Made by a program: the position numbers and the translations under genes. The notes under the pieces were generated by a model. That model was not told the origin of the DNA, searched no databases, and saw only the letters and a list, made by a program, of their open reading frames with translations. From Sedimenticola selenatireducens DSM 17993 (GTDB lineage Bacteria; Pseudomonadota; Gammaproteobacteria; Chromatiales; Chromatiaceae), in the NCBI RefSeq assembly GCF_000428045.1, contig NZ_ATZE01000013.1, positions 1-64,000 on the forward strand: a stretch of 64,000 nucleotides of DNA, given 5' to 3'. Below are positions 1-7,114 of the stretch, in pieces (position 1 is the stretch's first letter; each line of letters starts with the position of its first letter).

Positions 1-66
1 TAACGCTTTGCACAGCCGGAAGCCGCCGCGCAGCGGTGTCGTATCGGCTGGTGCAACTGGTTACGC
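1..66 (-). other. attC site of cassette 4 (toxin-antitoxin cassette), cut by window edge
   Basis: This is an integron attC site on the minus strand. Its R'' core is GCGTAAC (plus 60-66), overlapping the TAA stop of the antitoxin gene, and its R' core begins with the TAAC at plus 1-4, so the outermost bases lie outside the window. The arms GTTGCACCAGCCG and CGGCTGTGCAAAGC pair as an imperfect stem. R'' is the exact reverse complement of GTTACGC, the core at which this same cassette begins (655-661). The array therefore continues to the left. Confidence 0.85.
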
Positions 67-321
67 TGCTTTACTATCATCAAGCTCCCAGCCTGGAAAT
101 ACCAACACGGCAGGATGGCAGCGTAGCGCTTTCGCTAATACCTTCGCCCTTTCAACACCCAAGCTCACTCGATTATTCTCAATCGCTGACAGAGTAGATT
201 GTGGAATACCGGTCAATACGGCTAATTGATTCTGGCTTAGCTCCTGTAGTTCACGGATAATGCGAACAGAATCACCAACCGATACATCCGTAGTCTTCTT
301 GGCTTTTTGGTACTCTTTCAT
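61..321 (-). CDS. XRE-family antitoxin of a type II toxin-antitoxin cassette
   Basis: An 86-aa helix-turn-helix protein and the likely antitoxin and autorepressor of the adjacent toxin. The Cro/C1-type HTH spans residues about 18-70, with LSQNQLAVLTGIPQSTLSAI as helices 2 and 3. The C-terminus is short and acidic (WELDDSKAA). Its ATG lies one base after the TGA of the toxin gene, so the pair is one translationally linked unit in the toxin-first order typical of higBA. The stop codon overlaps the R'' core of the attC, as is common in integron cassettes. The HTH call is firm; the specific HigA assignment is an inference from gene order. Confidence 0.85.
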   Translation of the reverse strand: MKEYQKAKKTTDVSVGDSVRIIRELQELSQNQLAVLTGIPQSTLSAIENNRVSLGVERAKVLAKALRCHPAVLVFPGWELDDSKAA

Positions 322-322
322 A

Positions 323-604
323 TCATTTCCTCCGATAGTCGTGAGGAGTTACTTCTACAACTTTTACGAGAACATTGTCGCGTTCAATTGTATAAATTAC
401 TCGGTATTGTTGATTTAGTCGCGACGAGCGAAATCCCTTCCAATCCCCCTTCAAGGCCTCATCATTAAAGCCGCGGATGAGCTTTAAGCCGTCAGGTCCA
501 GATAGTCGTACTATATCTTTCCATTTTTCGTAACGTTGCAAGATTTCCTTTGGAATCTTACTCAGCTGCCTCGGGACCTTCCGGTGTTCGTAGATTTGCC
601 ACAT
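323..604 (-). CDS. RelE/HigB-superfamily toxin (putative mRNA interferase)
   Basis: A 93-aa protein of the RelE/ParE fold. Such toxins are usually ribosome-dependent mRNA endonucleases. The diagnostic parts are the basic strand LKGDWKGFRSSRLNQQYRVI and the C-terminal KVVEVTPHDYRR, which in the family supplies catalytic and RNA-binding residues. It is the first gene of the pair and is followed by an XRE antitoxin. A promoter with a perfect AGTATATATACT palindrome lies directly before the ATG, leaving a 5' leader of only a few bases. Such cassettes usually carry their own promoter and are thought to stabilise arrays. The RelE class is secure from sequence; RelE, HigB and YafQ types cannot be separated here. 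Confidence 0.85.
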   Translation of the reverse strand: MWQIYEHRKVPRQLSKIPKEILQRYEKWKDIVRLSGPDGLKLIRGFNDEALKGDWKGFRSSRLNQQYRVIYTIERDNVLVKVVEVTPHDYRRK

Positions 605-613
605 ACCATATAT

Positions 614-641
614 AGTATATATACTGTTTTTAGTATGTCAA
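614..641 (-). promoter_or_regulatory. Promoter and palindromic operator of the toxin-antitoxin cassette
   Basis: On the minus strand TTGACA (636-641), a 16-base spacer and TATACT (614-619) form a near-consensus sigma-70 promoter. The palindrome AGTATATATACT (614-625) overlaps the -10 box and is a likely operator for the XRE antitoxin. The predicted transcription start is only about 3-5 bases from the toxin ATG at 604, so the transcript would be close to leaderless. Confidence 0.6.
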
Positions 642-654
642 CAAGGATTTTAAT

Positions 655-733
655 GCGTAACGCTGCCAGCAGGGGTGCAAAAAACAAAGCGGAGCGACGT
701 TTTTTTGCATCTCTCTGGCTGGCCTTGTTATGT
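655..733 (-). other. attC site of cassette 3
   Basis: A 79-bp attC on the minus strand. R'' is ACATAAC (plus 727-733) and R' is GTTACGC (plus 655-661). The arms ACAAGGCCAGCC and GCTGGCAGCG with an inner complementary stretch (GCAAAAAAACG against GTTTTTTGC) give the usual folded structure. R'' is the exact complement of GTTATGT, where cassette 3 starts at 1187-1193. Confidence 0.85.
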
Positions 734-765
734 GCATTTGTGTGGTATAGCAACTTTGTAATGAT

Positions 766-1164
766 TTACGGCCAAGTTCTACAACTTAAAGGATTCCCTC
801 CTTCATCGAAGCCCCATGCCTTTATAATGTGGGTCTTATGATCTACTACCTTATAGTACAGACATTTACCTACCCACTCCTTTTTTTGATAGTGGGGTAG
901 AATTTCCTGTCCACTAAAATGATAAATTAAATCGCCATTATCATCTTTGATAATATGCGTAAGGCCTTGTCCAGAAATAGCGAAATCACCTCTCCTTAAT
1001 TTTCCGGTATTATCCCACTTAAATGGCTCTTTATATGGCATTATTGTTCCGACTTCATCATTCCTAAAACCTATGAAATCGCCATGCCCAACACTACACC
1101 CTCCAAGCCCAATTAGAAAAACAATTGCCGCCAACAAGATCAGAAAAGTTTTCATTACGTGCAT
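766..1164 (-). CDS. Hypothetical lipoprotein in integron cassette 3
   Basis: A 132-aa protein with a type II signal peptide: a hydrophobic stretch at residues 5-20 ends in the lipobox LGGC, so Cys about 23 should be lipidated. The mature part has no domain I recognise; it is rich in aromatic, glycine and charged residues and ends in a second Cys (SCRTWP). An alternative start is Met4 (1155). It is the only gene between two attC sites and is AT-rich relative to the chromosome to its right, which fits a mobile gene cassette. I assign no function. Confidence 0.7.
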   Translation of the reverse strand: MHVMKTFLILLAAIVFLIGLGGCSVGHGDFIGFRNDEVGTIMPYKEPFKWDNTGKLRRGDFAISGQGLTHIIKDDNGDLIYHFSGQEILPHYQKKEWVGKCLYYKVVDHKTHIIKAWGFDEGGNPLSCRTWP

Positions 1165-1186
1165 CTAATGTTTCCGCTTCTTATAC

Positions 1187-1244
1187 ACATAACGTCTAAA
1201 GCACCCGAGCGCGCTTTTTGCGCGACTTGAACGGCTTGTTAGCT
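1187..1244 (-). other. attC site of cassette 2 (classical 59-base element)
   Basis: A 58-bp attC on the minus strand. R'' is AGCTAAC (plus 1238-1244) and R' is GTTATGT (plus 1187-1193). The left arm reads CTAACAAGCCGTTCAAG, which closely resembles the canonical 59-base elements of resistance integrons, and the centre folds as GCGCAAAAAGCGC. The TAA stop of the cassette gene lies inside R''. Confidence 0.9.
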
Positions 1245-1568
1245 GTTGCTTTCACTAACTTCCCACGTGAGATCAAACCCTGCTTCATTAATTAACTCCT
1301 TGGCTTTCGCAAGAAAGCCCTTAGCAATTTCATTTGGTGCATGCATGAATGCAATATTGATGATGAAGCTCTTTCCTTTAGCAGATTTATATGAGTCGTA
1401 TATTTCACCACTTTCTATGAATGAGAGGTATATATTGATTTTTTCTTGAAGCATCAAAAGATGCTCATTTTCAACATCCCACTCTAGGTGGTCAGAAATT
1501 GCCAAGATGACATTTCCTTCATTATCAGAGCCCATGAAATCTACAACGTCTGTTTGTTCTATGGTCAT
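1239..1568 (-). CDS. DUF6572-like small protein in integron cassette 2
   Basis: A 109-aa soluble acidic protein. It opens MTIEQTDVVDFMG, followed by ILAISDHLEW and LLMLQEKINIYLSFIESGEI, a pattern I recognise as the DUF6572 family of small proteins, often seen beside cassettes or other accessory genes and of unknown function. There are no membrane segments or signal peptide. The gene fills its cassette: it starts a few bases inside R' of the previous attC and its stop lies in the R'' of its own attC. Expression would depend on the cassette promoter upstream of attI. The family label rests on memory of the pattern, not on a search. Confidence 0.7.
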   Translation of the reverse strand: MTIEQTDVVDFMGSDNEGNVILAISDHLEWDVENEHLLMLQEKINIYLSFIESGEIYDSYKSAKGKSFIINIAFMHAPNEIAKGFLAKAKELINEAGFDLTWEVSESNS

Positions 1569-1575
1569 GTTTTAC

Positions 1576-1665
1576 AGCTAACGTTCGCAGCACGGGCCGG
1601 AGTGAGCGAAGCTCACGGAGGTCCAGCGAAACGCAGTGGAGCGAGTGTGGCTGCGCTTGTTATAA
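1576..1665 (-). other. attC site of cassette 1
   Basis: A 90-bp attC on the minus strand. R'' is TTATAAC (plus 1659-1665) and R' is GTTAGCT (plus 1576-1582). Arms ACAAGCGCAGCC and GTGCTGCGAACG pair, with an inner stem around GTGAGCTTCGCTCAC. R'' is the exact reverse complement of GTTATAA at the attI junction, where cassette 1 begins. Confidence 0.88.
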
Positions 1666-1666
1666 A

Positions 1667-2008
1667 TCACTTTGCACTTTCTCTCGGAAAATCTGTAAGT
1701 ACCTGAAACAAAATTCCTGACATGCTTTCGTTTGAGCTCTCAGACTTTGTGCAAGTATCATTTATAGTATTAGTTAAATAATCATACGTTAGAAGCTCAA
1801 GCCGATATCCAGGTTGATTTTCTGAAACGAAATTGAGATTTTGCGCGCTTGAAAATCCTGTCATCCAAGAAAGAATCTCTGCTTTTTTGTTCTGGTTAGC
1901 ACCTACCCAGTTTTCACACGTTGCATTACCCGCGCCAATTACTGCCCATTCGGCCGATGCGAAACAGGCCAAAAAAGAGATAACTATTGCTAACAAGATT
2001 TTTGGCAC
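1667..2008 (-). CDS. Secreted small protein in integron cassette 1 (attI-proximal)
   Basis: A 113-aa protein with a GTG start five bases after a GGGAGAG ribosome site. Residues 1-19 form a signal peptide (LLAIVISFLACFASA), giving a small periplasmic or secreted product. The mature part opens EWAVIGAGNATCENWV and contains ILSWMTGFSSAQN. This C-x-W plus W-x-x-GF-x-SA pattern is one I associate with a recurrent cassette-borne family of small exported proteins of unknown role. Two further Cys may form a disulfide. As the first cassette it should be the best expressed from any integron promoter. Confidence 0.7.
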   Translation of the reverse strand: MPKILLAIVISFLACFASAEWAVIGAGNATCENWVGANQNKKAEILSWMTGFSSAQNLNFVSENQPGYRLELLTYDYLTNTINDTCTKSESSNESMSGILFQVLTDFPRESAK

Positions 2009-2023
2009 ATTACTCTCCCTGAT

Positions 2024-2079
2024 TTATAACAGCTGATTATGCGTCTCGCGCATTTCTTGAGAAATGTTGCTCGCGCATT
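2024..2079 (-). other. Candidate attI integration site
   Basis: The core GTTATAA (minus strand, plus 2024-2030) marks the junction of cassette 1 with the integrase side. Directly inside it lie two exact 10-bp direct repeats CTCGCGCATT (2045-2054 and 2070-2079), and between them the palindrome CATTTCTTGAGAAATG (2051-2066). Known attI sites carry such direct repeats as additional integrase-binding sites. The boundaries are inferred. Confidence 0.7.
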
Positions 2080-2081
2080 AT

Positions 2082-2110
2082 TTGTAAAAAGCGACTTACT
2101 GTTCTATATT
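2082..2110 (+). promoter_or_regulatory. Candidate intI promoter
   Basis: TTGTAA (2082-2087), a 17-base spacer and TATATT (2105-2110) form a plausible sigma-70 promoter reading into intI, about 40 bases before its AAGGAG ribosome site. A CTGT half-site overlaps the spacer, but a full LexA box is not present. Confidence 0.45.
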
Positions 2111-2147
2111 TGTTCTCTATTGGAGATTCATACAGCAAGGAGCCGCT

Positions 2148-3538
2148 ATGTCTATTGATCCGGACACTCAACCCATTTCTCCCAGTGTTGAACAATTTTG
2201 GAAACGGTATATTGATGTCCTCAAACTGTTTCATATTCCTGAGCGATCCCGGCCCTGGTACCGGAAACATGTCCAGGAGTTCATTGATGCGCATCCCGGA
2301 GCGAAGCTCCGGACCCAAACCCCGGAAGCTATCGAACACTGGTTTGCCAAACAGGGACTGAACCCGCAGCTCTCCGCCTGGCAATTGCGGCAAAAAGTGG
2401 ATGCCTTGCGGCTGCTGTTCAGACAAATGCTGAAGTCGGGCTGGGCGAGCGAGTTTGACTGGGACCACTGGGCCGAAGGTGGGCAGCCGCTCAGCGACCG
2501 CCATCCAACGGTCGCCCGCAGTTATGAGACGACCAACGCGGGTGCCGATAGGCCCGGCAATCTGCTGGGCAATGCTTTTCCGAAGGTTTATGCCCGATTC
2601 ATCGCGGCGATTCGTGTCGCCGACCTGGCCATCAATACCGAGCAGAGCTACCTGGGTTGGATCAATCGTTTCCTTCGATTCCACAAAAGTTCACTCCCCG
2701 AGGACTGCGCAGAGCAAGAAGTGTCTTCCTTTTTAGAGCATTTGGCCGTTCGGCGCAAGGTTTCCGGGGCAACCCAGGCCCAGGCACTGAACGCACTGGT
2801 CTTTTTCTATGCCCGCGTCCTGGAAAAACCGCTGGGCGACATCGGCACATTCAAACGACCCAAACCTTATAAACGGATACCTACCGTATTAAGCCGACGT
2901 GAAGTAGCGCAGATTCTTGCCCGGACACAAGGGATGTCAGGCTTGATGGTGCGATTGATGTATGGCACCGGGATGCGGGTGATGGAGTGTGCCAGGCTAC
3001 GCATACTGGATCTTGACTTCGACTATCGCCAGATTACTGTCCGCGCGGGCAAGGGCAAAAAGGACCGGGTGGTGCCAATGCCGGATGCCCTGGCCGGCCA
3101 TCTGAAGCGGCATATCGCCTGGGTAACGGACAAGCATGCAGAAGATCTCAAGGCTGGCTTCGGGGCCGTGTATCTGCCGGAGGCGCTGGAGCGCAAATAC
3201 CCCAACGCCGCCAAAGAGTGTTCCGATGGCAGTATCTGTTTCCGGCCACTCGCATTGCTCCCGATCCTCGATCAGGCGTACTACGCCGACATCATATCCA
3301 CCAGTCGGTAATCCAGCGGGCGGTGCGCAAGACGGCCGTGGAAGTGGGACTCACCAAGCGTGTCACCAGCCACACGCTGCGCCACTCCTTTGCCACGCAC
3401 CTGCTGGAATCAGGCTCTGATATTCGGACGGTACAGGAGCTGTTGGGGCATACCGATGTGACCACGACGATGATCTATACCCATGTACTGGGAAAAGGCG
3501 GCGGCGGTGTGACAAGCCCATTGGACCGGCTGGAGTAA
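2148..3538 (+). pseudogene. intI: Integron integrase intI with N-terminal extension, one-base frameshift
   Basis: A tyrosine recombinase that would integrate and excise cassettes. The catalytic domain shows LMYGTGMRVMECARLR (first Arg), [25 protein letters not shown] and [13 protein letters not shown] (nucleophile Tyr). The integron-specific insert [15 protein letters not shown]...RWQYLFPA is also present. The frame breaks after GAGTG at 3220: restoring one G gives Glu-Trp-Phe-Arg-Trp-Gln and an uninterrupted protein of about 463 residues. Without it translation ends at 3311, before the His-Arg and Tyr motifs, so the product is inactive. Usual integron integrases are near 320-340 residues; here about 120 extra N-terminal residues resemble a second SAM-like core-binding domain. 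Transcription is divergent from the cassettes, as expected. A sequencing error cannot be excluded. Confidence 0.88.
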
Positions 3539-3549
3539 TCCCGGAGGAT

Positions 3550-3830
3550 CTAATTGTTAGCCGGTTTATGGATGAGTTGCCCATCTACAAACTTGTGAAG
3601 CACGCTTTAGACCAAAGTTTGATAGGGGATTCCCTCTTTCAGAGCCCGCGCCTGAAGCGCCCTGAGGTCCTGCGACGACAGCCGAATATTATCCGCGCAT
3701 CCTTTTTGAAAGTCTCTTCCGCAACGATCCGATGCTCCTCAATCTCTTTATCGGCATTTTTGACGCGCTTGAGCCTACCCGCCTCGAATGCTTCCAGGAT
3801 CTCTTTCTCTTCCAATTTCAGCTTACTCAT
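3550..3830 (-). pseudogene. Degraded antitoxin gene paired with a BrnT-like toxin
   Basis: The intact frame starts MSKLKLEEKEILEAFEAGRL and runs to EETFKKDARI, matching the N-terminal half of antitoxins that accompany this toxin type. After ATAAT the frame shifts by one base. In the shifted frame the expected C-terminal ribbon-helix-helix half continues as IRLSSQDLRALQARALKEG, then IPYQTLV, is cut by an in-frame TAA, and resumes as SVLHKFVDGQL up to a TAG at 3550. There are thus two independent lesions. The start overlaps the toxin stop by eight bases, so the pair was once translationally coupled. The annotated product would lack its DNA-binding half. Confidence 0.8.
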
Positions 3831-4104
3831 TTAAACCACCCACATATTGCTTCGGGGCCTTTCGGCTAGGGATGATGGTCTTCAGAAAAATCTCCTCCTC
3901 GCTTTCAACGAATAGGTTGAGATAGGCGTAACACTCGACCAGCACAACCGAAACTTTTTGCCCGGGATGTCGCCCTTGATTCGGGTATTCGAAGATATCG
4001 ACTTCATTTCCCAGCTGGATATTAAGAACAATTTCTTCGAAAGAGATGCCCGGTTTCGCTTTGGGAAGATCATTTTTCTCTGAATTCCATGCGAAGGTTT
4101 TCAT
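3823..4104 (-). CDS. BrnT-like ribonuclease toxin
   Basis: About 93 aa. The sequence MKTFAWNSEKNDLPKAKPGI, then SFEEIV, and the end EIFLKTIIPSRKAPKQYVGG are characteristic of a BrnT-related toxin group. BrnT toxins have a RelE-like fold and cleave RNA. I chose the Met at 4104 because it aligns with the family start; an upstream ATG at 4140 would add 12 unrelated residues and has no ribosome site. Toxin precedes antitoxin, as in brnTA. The reading frame is intact while the antitoxin is damaged, so the toxin may be weak, unexpressed or controlled by the N-terminal antitoxin fragment. It sits between intI and tRNA-Phe. Confidence 0.72.
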   Translation of the reverse strand: MKTFAWNSEKNDLPKAKPGISFEEIVLNIQLGNEVDIFEYPNQGRHPGQKVSVVLVECYAYLNLFVESEEEIFLKTIIPSRKAPKQYVGGLNE

Positions 4105-4170
4105 ACCCCAAAAAGCCAGCACAACGTGTGCCTTTGTCATCGATCAATCGGGACATTACCGAAAGCTAAA

Positions 4171-4208
4171 ACGCAAAACGGCCCGCATAAATGCGGGCCG
4201 TTTTGCGT
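4171..4208 (-). terminator. Rho-independent terminator of tRNA-Phe
   Basis: A perfect inverted repeat, ACGCAAAACGGCCCGCAT with its complement around an AA centre (4171-4208), lies just downstream of the tRNA. On the minus strand the stem is followed by TTTTAG. It could stop transcription in both directions. Confidence 0.8.
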
Positions 4209-4211
4209 GTT

Positions 4212-4287
<76 letters not shown>

Positions 4288-4300
4288 TTGGCGAGGGCGT

Positions 4301-4329
4301 ATTAAACCGATACGCGCTGCCTGAGTCAA
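4301..4329 (-). promoter_or_regulatory. Promoter of tRNA-Phe
   Basis: On the minus strand TTGACT (4324-4329), 17 bases, TTTAAT (4301-4306), followed by a GC-rich discriminator ACGCCCTCGCC typical of stringently controlled stable-RNA genes. Confidence 0.75.
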
Positions 4330-4432
4330 GAGGGAAATGTGCGGAACGGCCTGATTTTGCATATATTCACCCGCCGCACCAGCGCGCTGGAAGGACAGAC
4401 CACCATTGCCGGGCCTGCCCATCCGGGTGACA

Positions 4433-4693
4433 TCAGGGAGTGAAGTTGACCTGGGTGCCACCGCCCTCGAACAGGAACTTCACCATCTGCTCTTCGAGAA
4501 AAATGCGGGATTTGGGATCAGCCAGGGAGAGACGGTTCTCATTGATCAGGATGGTCTGCTGCTGAAGCCACAACTGCCACGCTTCTTTGGAGATGTTCTC
4601 GAATACCCGCTGACCCAATTCGCCCGGGTAAGGCGGTCGTTCCAGGCCTTCAGCCAACTTTTTTAATTTAACGCAATCCACCATACGGCTCAT
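4433..4693 (-). CDS. yggX: Fe(2+)-trafficking protein YggX
   Basis: An 86-aa cytosolic protein of the YggX family, linked to iron trafficking and protection of iron-sulfur clusters from oxidation. The recognisable parts are the N-terminal VDCVKL with the family Cys, [20 protein letters not shown], and the C-terminal [14 protein letters not shown]. The length is normal. It follows mutY with an overlap of about 26 bases. mutY-yggX is a common gammaproteobacterial pair, and MutY is itself an iron-sulfur protein. Confidence 0.95.
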   Translation of the reverse strand: MSRMVDCVKLKKLAEGLERPPYPGELGQRVFENISKEAWQLWLQQQTILINENRLSLADPKSRIFLEEQMVKFLFEGGGTQVNFTP

Positions 4694-5765
4694 CGGCCCT
4701 CTCCTCTAAACGCTGTATTAGCTCTTCAATCAGACGCGATACCGGGGCGGCGACGCCGCGCTGGTCGGGTTTATCAGTGTTATACCAAACTCTACTGCTT
4801 CCATCCATGACCCATTCCTGTCGGCCGGCCAGTTTAATCACCACGGGGGTGATCAGCAGGTGAAAGTGGCTGAAGCTATGCCGCCGCTCCGGCCAGGCCG
4901 CAATCACCTGATAGTTATCGCCAAACCAGGCCGCCAGCCCCTCCTCCGCCGCCTGTCGGTCGGCATATTCCGGCAACCCCCAGAGTCCACCCCAGATGCC
5001 GCTTTGCGGACGTGACTCGAGCAACACTCGACCGCGGCCATCATGAACCAGCAACATTACCACCTTGCGGCTGGGCAGGCGGGCACGCGGCCTGGAGTGT
5101 GGGTAGGCGGTGGGCTCACCTTCGGCCCTTGCCCGGCACTGCTGCATCAGCGGGCAGGCGTCGCACCGCGGTCTTGAGCGGCGGCAAACTGTTGCCCCGA
5201 GATCCATCATCGCCTGGTTATAGGCGCGTGTATGTTGCGACGGTGTGAGCTCCTCGGACAGCGACCAGAGCCGTTTCAGCACCGCACTCTTGCCCGGCCA
5301 GCCGGGCACGGCAAAGCAGCGTGCCAATACCCGTTTCACATTACCATCGAGGATTGGAGAGGGTTGTTCCAGCGCCAACGACAGGATGGCCCCGGCGGTG
5401 GAACGGCCAATCCCCGGCAGGTCCATCAGTGCCGCCAGCGTTACGGGGAAAAGGCCGGCATGTTCATCCAGAATACATTTGGCGGCACGGTGCAGATTAC
5501 GCGCCCGTGCGTAATAGCCGAGACCCGACCAGTGGTGCAGCACCTCGTCCAGCGACGCCTCCGCCAGCTGTTGCAGTTCAGGGAAACGCTGCATGAAGCG
5601 TTCATAGTAAGGAATGACCGTGCCGACCTGGGTCTGCTGCAACATAATCTCGGAGATCCAGACCCGGTAAGGGGTGGGATTTTGCTGCCACGGCAGATCC
5701 TTGCGTCCGTGGCGTTTGTACCAGGCAATGATCTGCTCCGAAAACTCTTTTGGGTCCTGCCGCAT
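4668..5765 (-). CDS. mutY: Adenine DNA glycosylase MutY
   Basis: About 365 aa. It removes adenine mispaired with 8-oxoguanine. The HhH-GPD domain shows the catalytic Glu in [22 protein letters not shown]-type sequence (about residue 35), the hairpin [12 protein letters not shown], and the catalytic Asp in [12 protein letters not shown]. The [4Fe-4S] loop is C-x6-C-x2-C-x5-C near residues 190-206. A NUDIX-like C-terminal domain recognises 8-oxoG ([15 protein letters not shown]). I chose the Met at 5765 (MRQDPKEF); an upstream Met at 5792 adds nine residues. The gene is followed by yggX and diverges from the L,D-transpeptidase gene. Confidence 0.95.
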   Translation of the reverse strand: MRQDPKEFSEQIIAWYKRHGRKDLPWQQNPTPYRVWISEIMLQQTQVGTVIPYYERFMQRFPELQQLAEASLDEVLHHWSGLGYYARARNLHRAAKCILDEHAGLFPVTLAALMDLPGIGRSTAGAILSLALEQPSPILDGNVKRVLARCFAVPGWPGKSAVLKRLWSLSEELTPSQHTRAYNQAMMDLGATVCRRSRPRCDACPLMQQCRARAEGEPTAYPHSRPRARLPSRKVVMLLVHDGRGRVLLESRPQSGIWGGLWGLPEYADRQAAEEGLAAWFGDNYQVIAAWPERRHSFSHFHLLITPVVIKLAGRQEWVMDGSSRVWYNTDKPDQRGVAAPVSRLIEELIQRLEERADEPYGGLR

Positions 5766-5867
5766 GATCTCCCCTTGGTTGCCAACTCTCACCTGCCGAC
5801 GGCTTCGCAGACGACTCAGACGCTTTATGTCACAATAGACGCACGCTTAACAACCCGATTAATCACC

Positions 5868-6866
5868 GTGAAATCACTACTGTCCGTCTTTATCTACACC
5901 CTGTCCATGACCCTGCCCGGCATTGGCAATGCCCTCAGTTTTCCACTGCCCGCACCCGGCAACGATATTGTTGGCGAAGTCCGCCAGATCCAGACCCGCT
6001 ATGAAGACACCTTTTCCGACATCGCGCGGGCCAACGGGCTTGGCTACACGGAGATGACCGAAAGCAATCCCCAGGTAGACCCCTGGCTTCCCGGCGAGGG
6101 GACAAGCGTCACCCTGCCCACTCGCTTCATCCTGCCACCGGGACCACGTGAAGGCGTCGTGATTAATCTGGCGGAACTGCGCCTCTATTACTTCCCGAAG
6201 GGGGAAGACCGGGTCATCACCTATCCACTGGGTATCGGCCGGGAAGGCTGGAGCACGCCGACCGGCAACGCCCGGGTAACCCGCAAGCAACAGGGGCCAA
6301 CCTGGTACCCACCGGAGTCGATCCGCCAGGAGCACGCCGCCAAGGGAAACCCATTGCCCAAGGTGGTCAAACCGGGACCGGACAACCCCCTCGGTACACA
6401 CGCCATCTACCTGAGCATGGCGGGCTATCTGCTGCACGGCACCAACAAGCCCTACGGGGTGGGAATGCGCGTGAGTCACGGCTGCATTCGCCTCTATCCC
6501 GAGGACATTGCCGTCCTGTTTGATCAGGTTGCACCCAATACGCCGGTACGGATCATCAACGAACCCTACAAGGCGGGCTGGGAAAACGGCCGGCTGTTCG
6601 TCGAGACACACCCACCGCTGAGCGAGCAGCGCAGCCGGGAAGGCATCAATTTCACCCCGCTGGTCCGGGCAATTATCAATGCCTTGGGCGACAGCCAACA
6701 GAAACCGGACTGGGAGGCGATGAAGCAGGCGGCGCTGGGACAACGGGGCATACCGGTTCCGGTGACACCGGCAGTGGCACCGACCATTCCGTCAACGACG
6801 CCGGCACCGCACTCACTGATGCTCTCCGAGTCAGAGCCGGTGGCATCCGAATCACAGGGCCGATAA
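5868..6866 (+). CDS. L,D-transpeptidase (YkuD domain), ErfK/YbiS-like
   Basis: 332 aa from a GTG start. An N-terminal hydrophobic segment (residues 3-24) acts as a signal peptide. Residues about 40-95 form a LysM-like peptidoglycan-binding part (YEDTFSDIARANGLGYTEM, NPQVDPWLPG). The YkuD catalytic domain follows, with HGTNKPYGVGMRVSHGCIRL: the His and the catalytic Cys of the SHGCIR motif are intact. Such enzymes make 3-3 peptidoglycan crosslinks or attach Braun lipoprotein, which fits the Lpp-type gene 300 bp downstream on the other strand. The C-terminus is a low-complexity Pro/Thr tail. Confidence 0.92.
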   Translation: MKSLLSVFIYTLSMTLPGIGNALSFPLPAPGNDIVGEVRQIQTRYEDTFSDIARANGLGYTEMTESNPQVDPWLPGEGTSVTLPTRFILPPGPREGVVINLAELRLYYFPKGEDRVITYPLGIGREGWSTPTGNARVTRKQQGPTWYPPESIRQEHAAKGNPLPKVVKPGPDNPLGTHAIYLSMAGYLLHGTNKPYGVGMRVSHGCIRLYPEDIAVLFDQVAPNTPVRIINEPYKAGWENGRLFVETHPPLSEQRSREGINFTPLVRAIINALGDSQQKPDWEAMKQAALGQRGIPVPVTPAVAPTIPSTTPAPHSLMLSESEPVASESQGR

Positions 6867-6904
6867 ACAGGTTTTGTAGCTGTTGCCTGAGCGACAGTGC
6901 TTTT

Positions 6905-6951
6905 GTAGGAGCGGATTTATCCGCGAAATTCGCGGCTGAAGCCGCTCCTAC
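6905..6951. repeat. REP-type palindromic element
   Basis: GTAGGAGCGG at 6905-6914 and CCGCTCCTAC at 6942-6951 enclose inner complementary CCGCG and CGCGG. This is the well-known intergenic REP palindrome of gammaproteobacteria and marks this part as resident chromosome. Confidence 0.8.
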
Positions 6952-7055
6952 GGGCAACCCCGCTCACGCACATCCATGTGCTTCGCGGTATAAGCCCCTC
7001 CCTGGGCAAATCGCCAAACCGAAACAACACCTGCAGATTACTGGCACCGATCCAT

Positions 7056-7092
7056 AAAAAAAGCCCGGCGACATTTTCATGCCGCCGGGCCT
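7056..7092 (-). terminator. Terminator of the lpp-type gene
   Basis: Stem GCCCGGCG/CGCCGGGC (7063-7070 with 7083-7090) followed on the minus strand by a run of seven T, placed 20 bases after the lipoprotein stop codon. Confidence 0.85.
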
Positions 7093-7114
7093 TTTTCACA
7101 ATCTCAGGCAATAC

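Noticed and set aside
2099-2114. Possible LexA (SOS) box before intI
   Set aside because: Only the left CTGT half matches; the right half reads TGTT rather than ACAG, so a functional SOS box is not supported.
3551-3563. GGCTAACAATTAG on the minus strand after intI, resembling the first arm of an attC site
   Set aside because: No matching R' core or second arm is present within 150 bases, and it overlaps the end of the degraded antitoxin gene.
4171-4208. Perfect inverted repeat as an insertion-element end
   Set aside because: It sits at the 3' end of tRNA-Phe with T residues after the stem and no transposase nearby, so it is a terminator.
5877-6743. Long open frame opposite the L,D-transpeptidase gene
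   Set aside because: It is the antisense shadow of a GC-rich gene, without ribosome site or family features.
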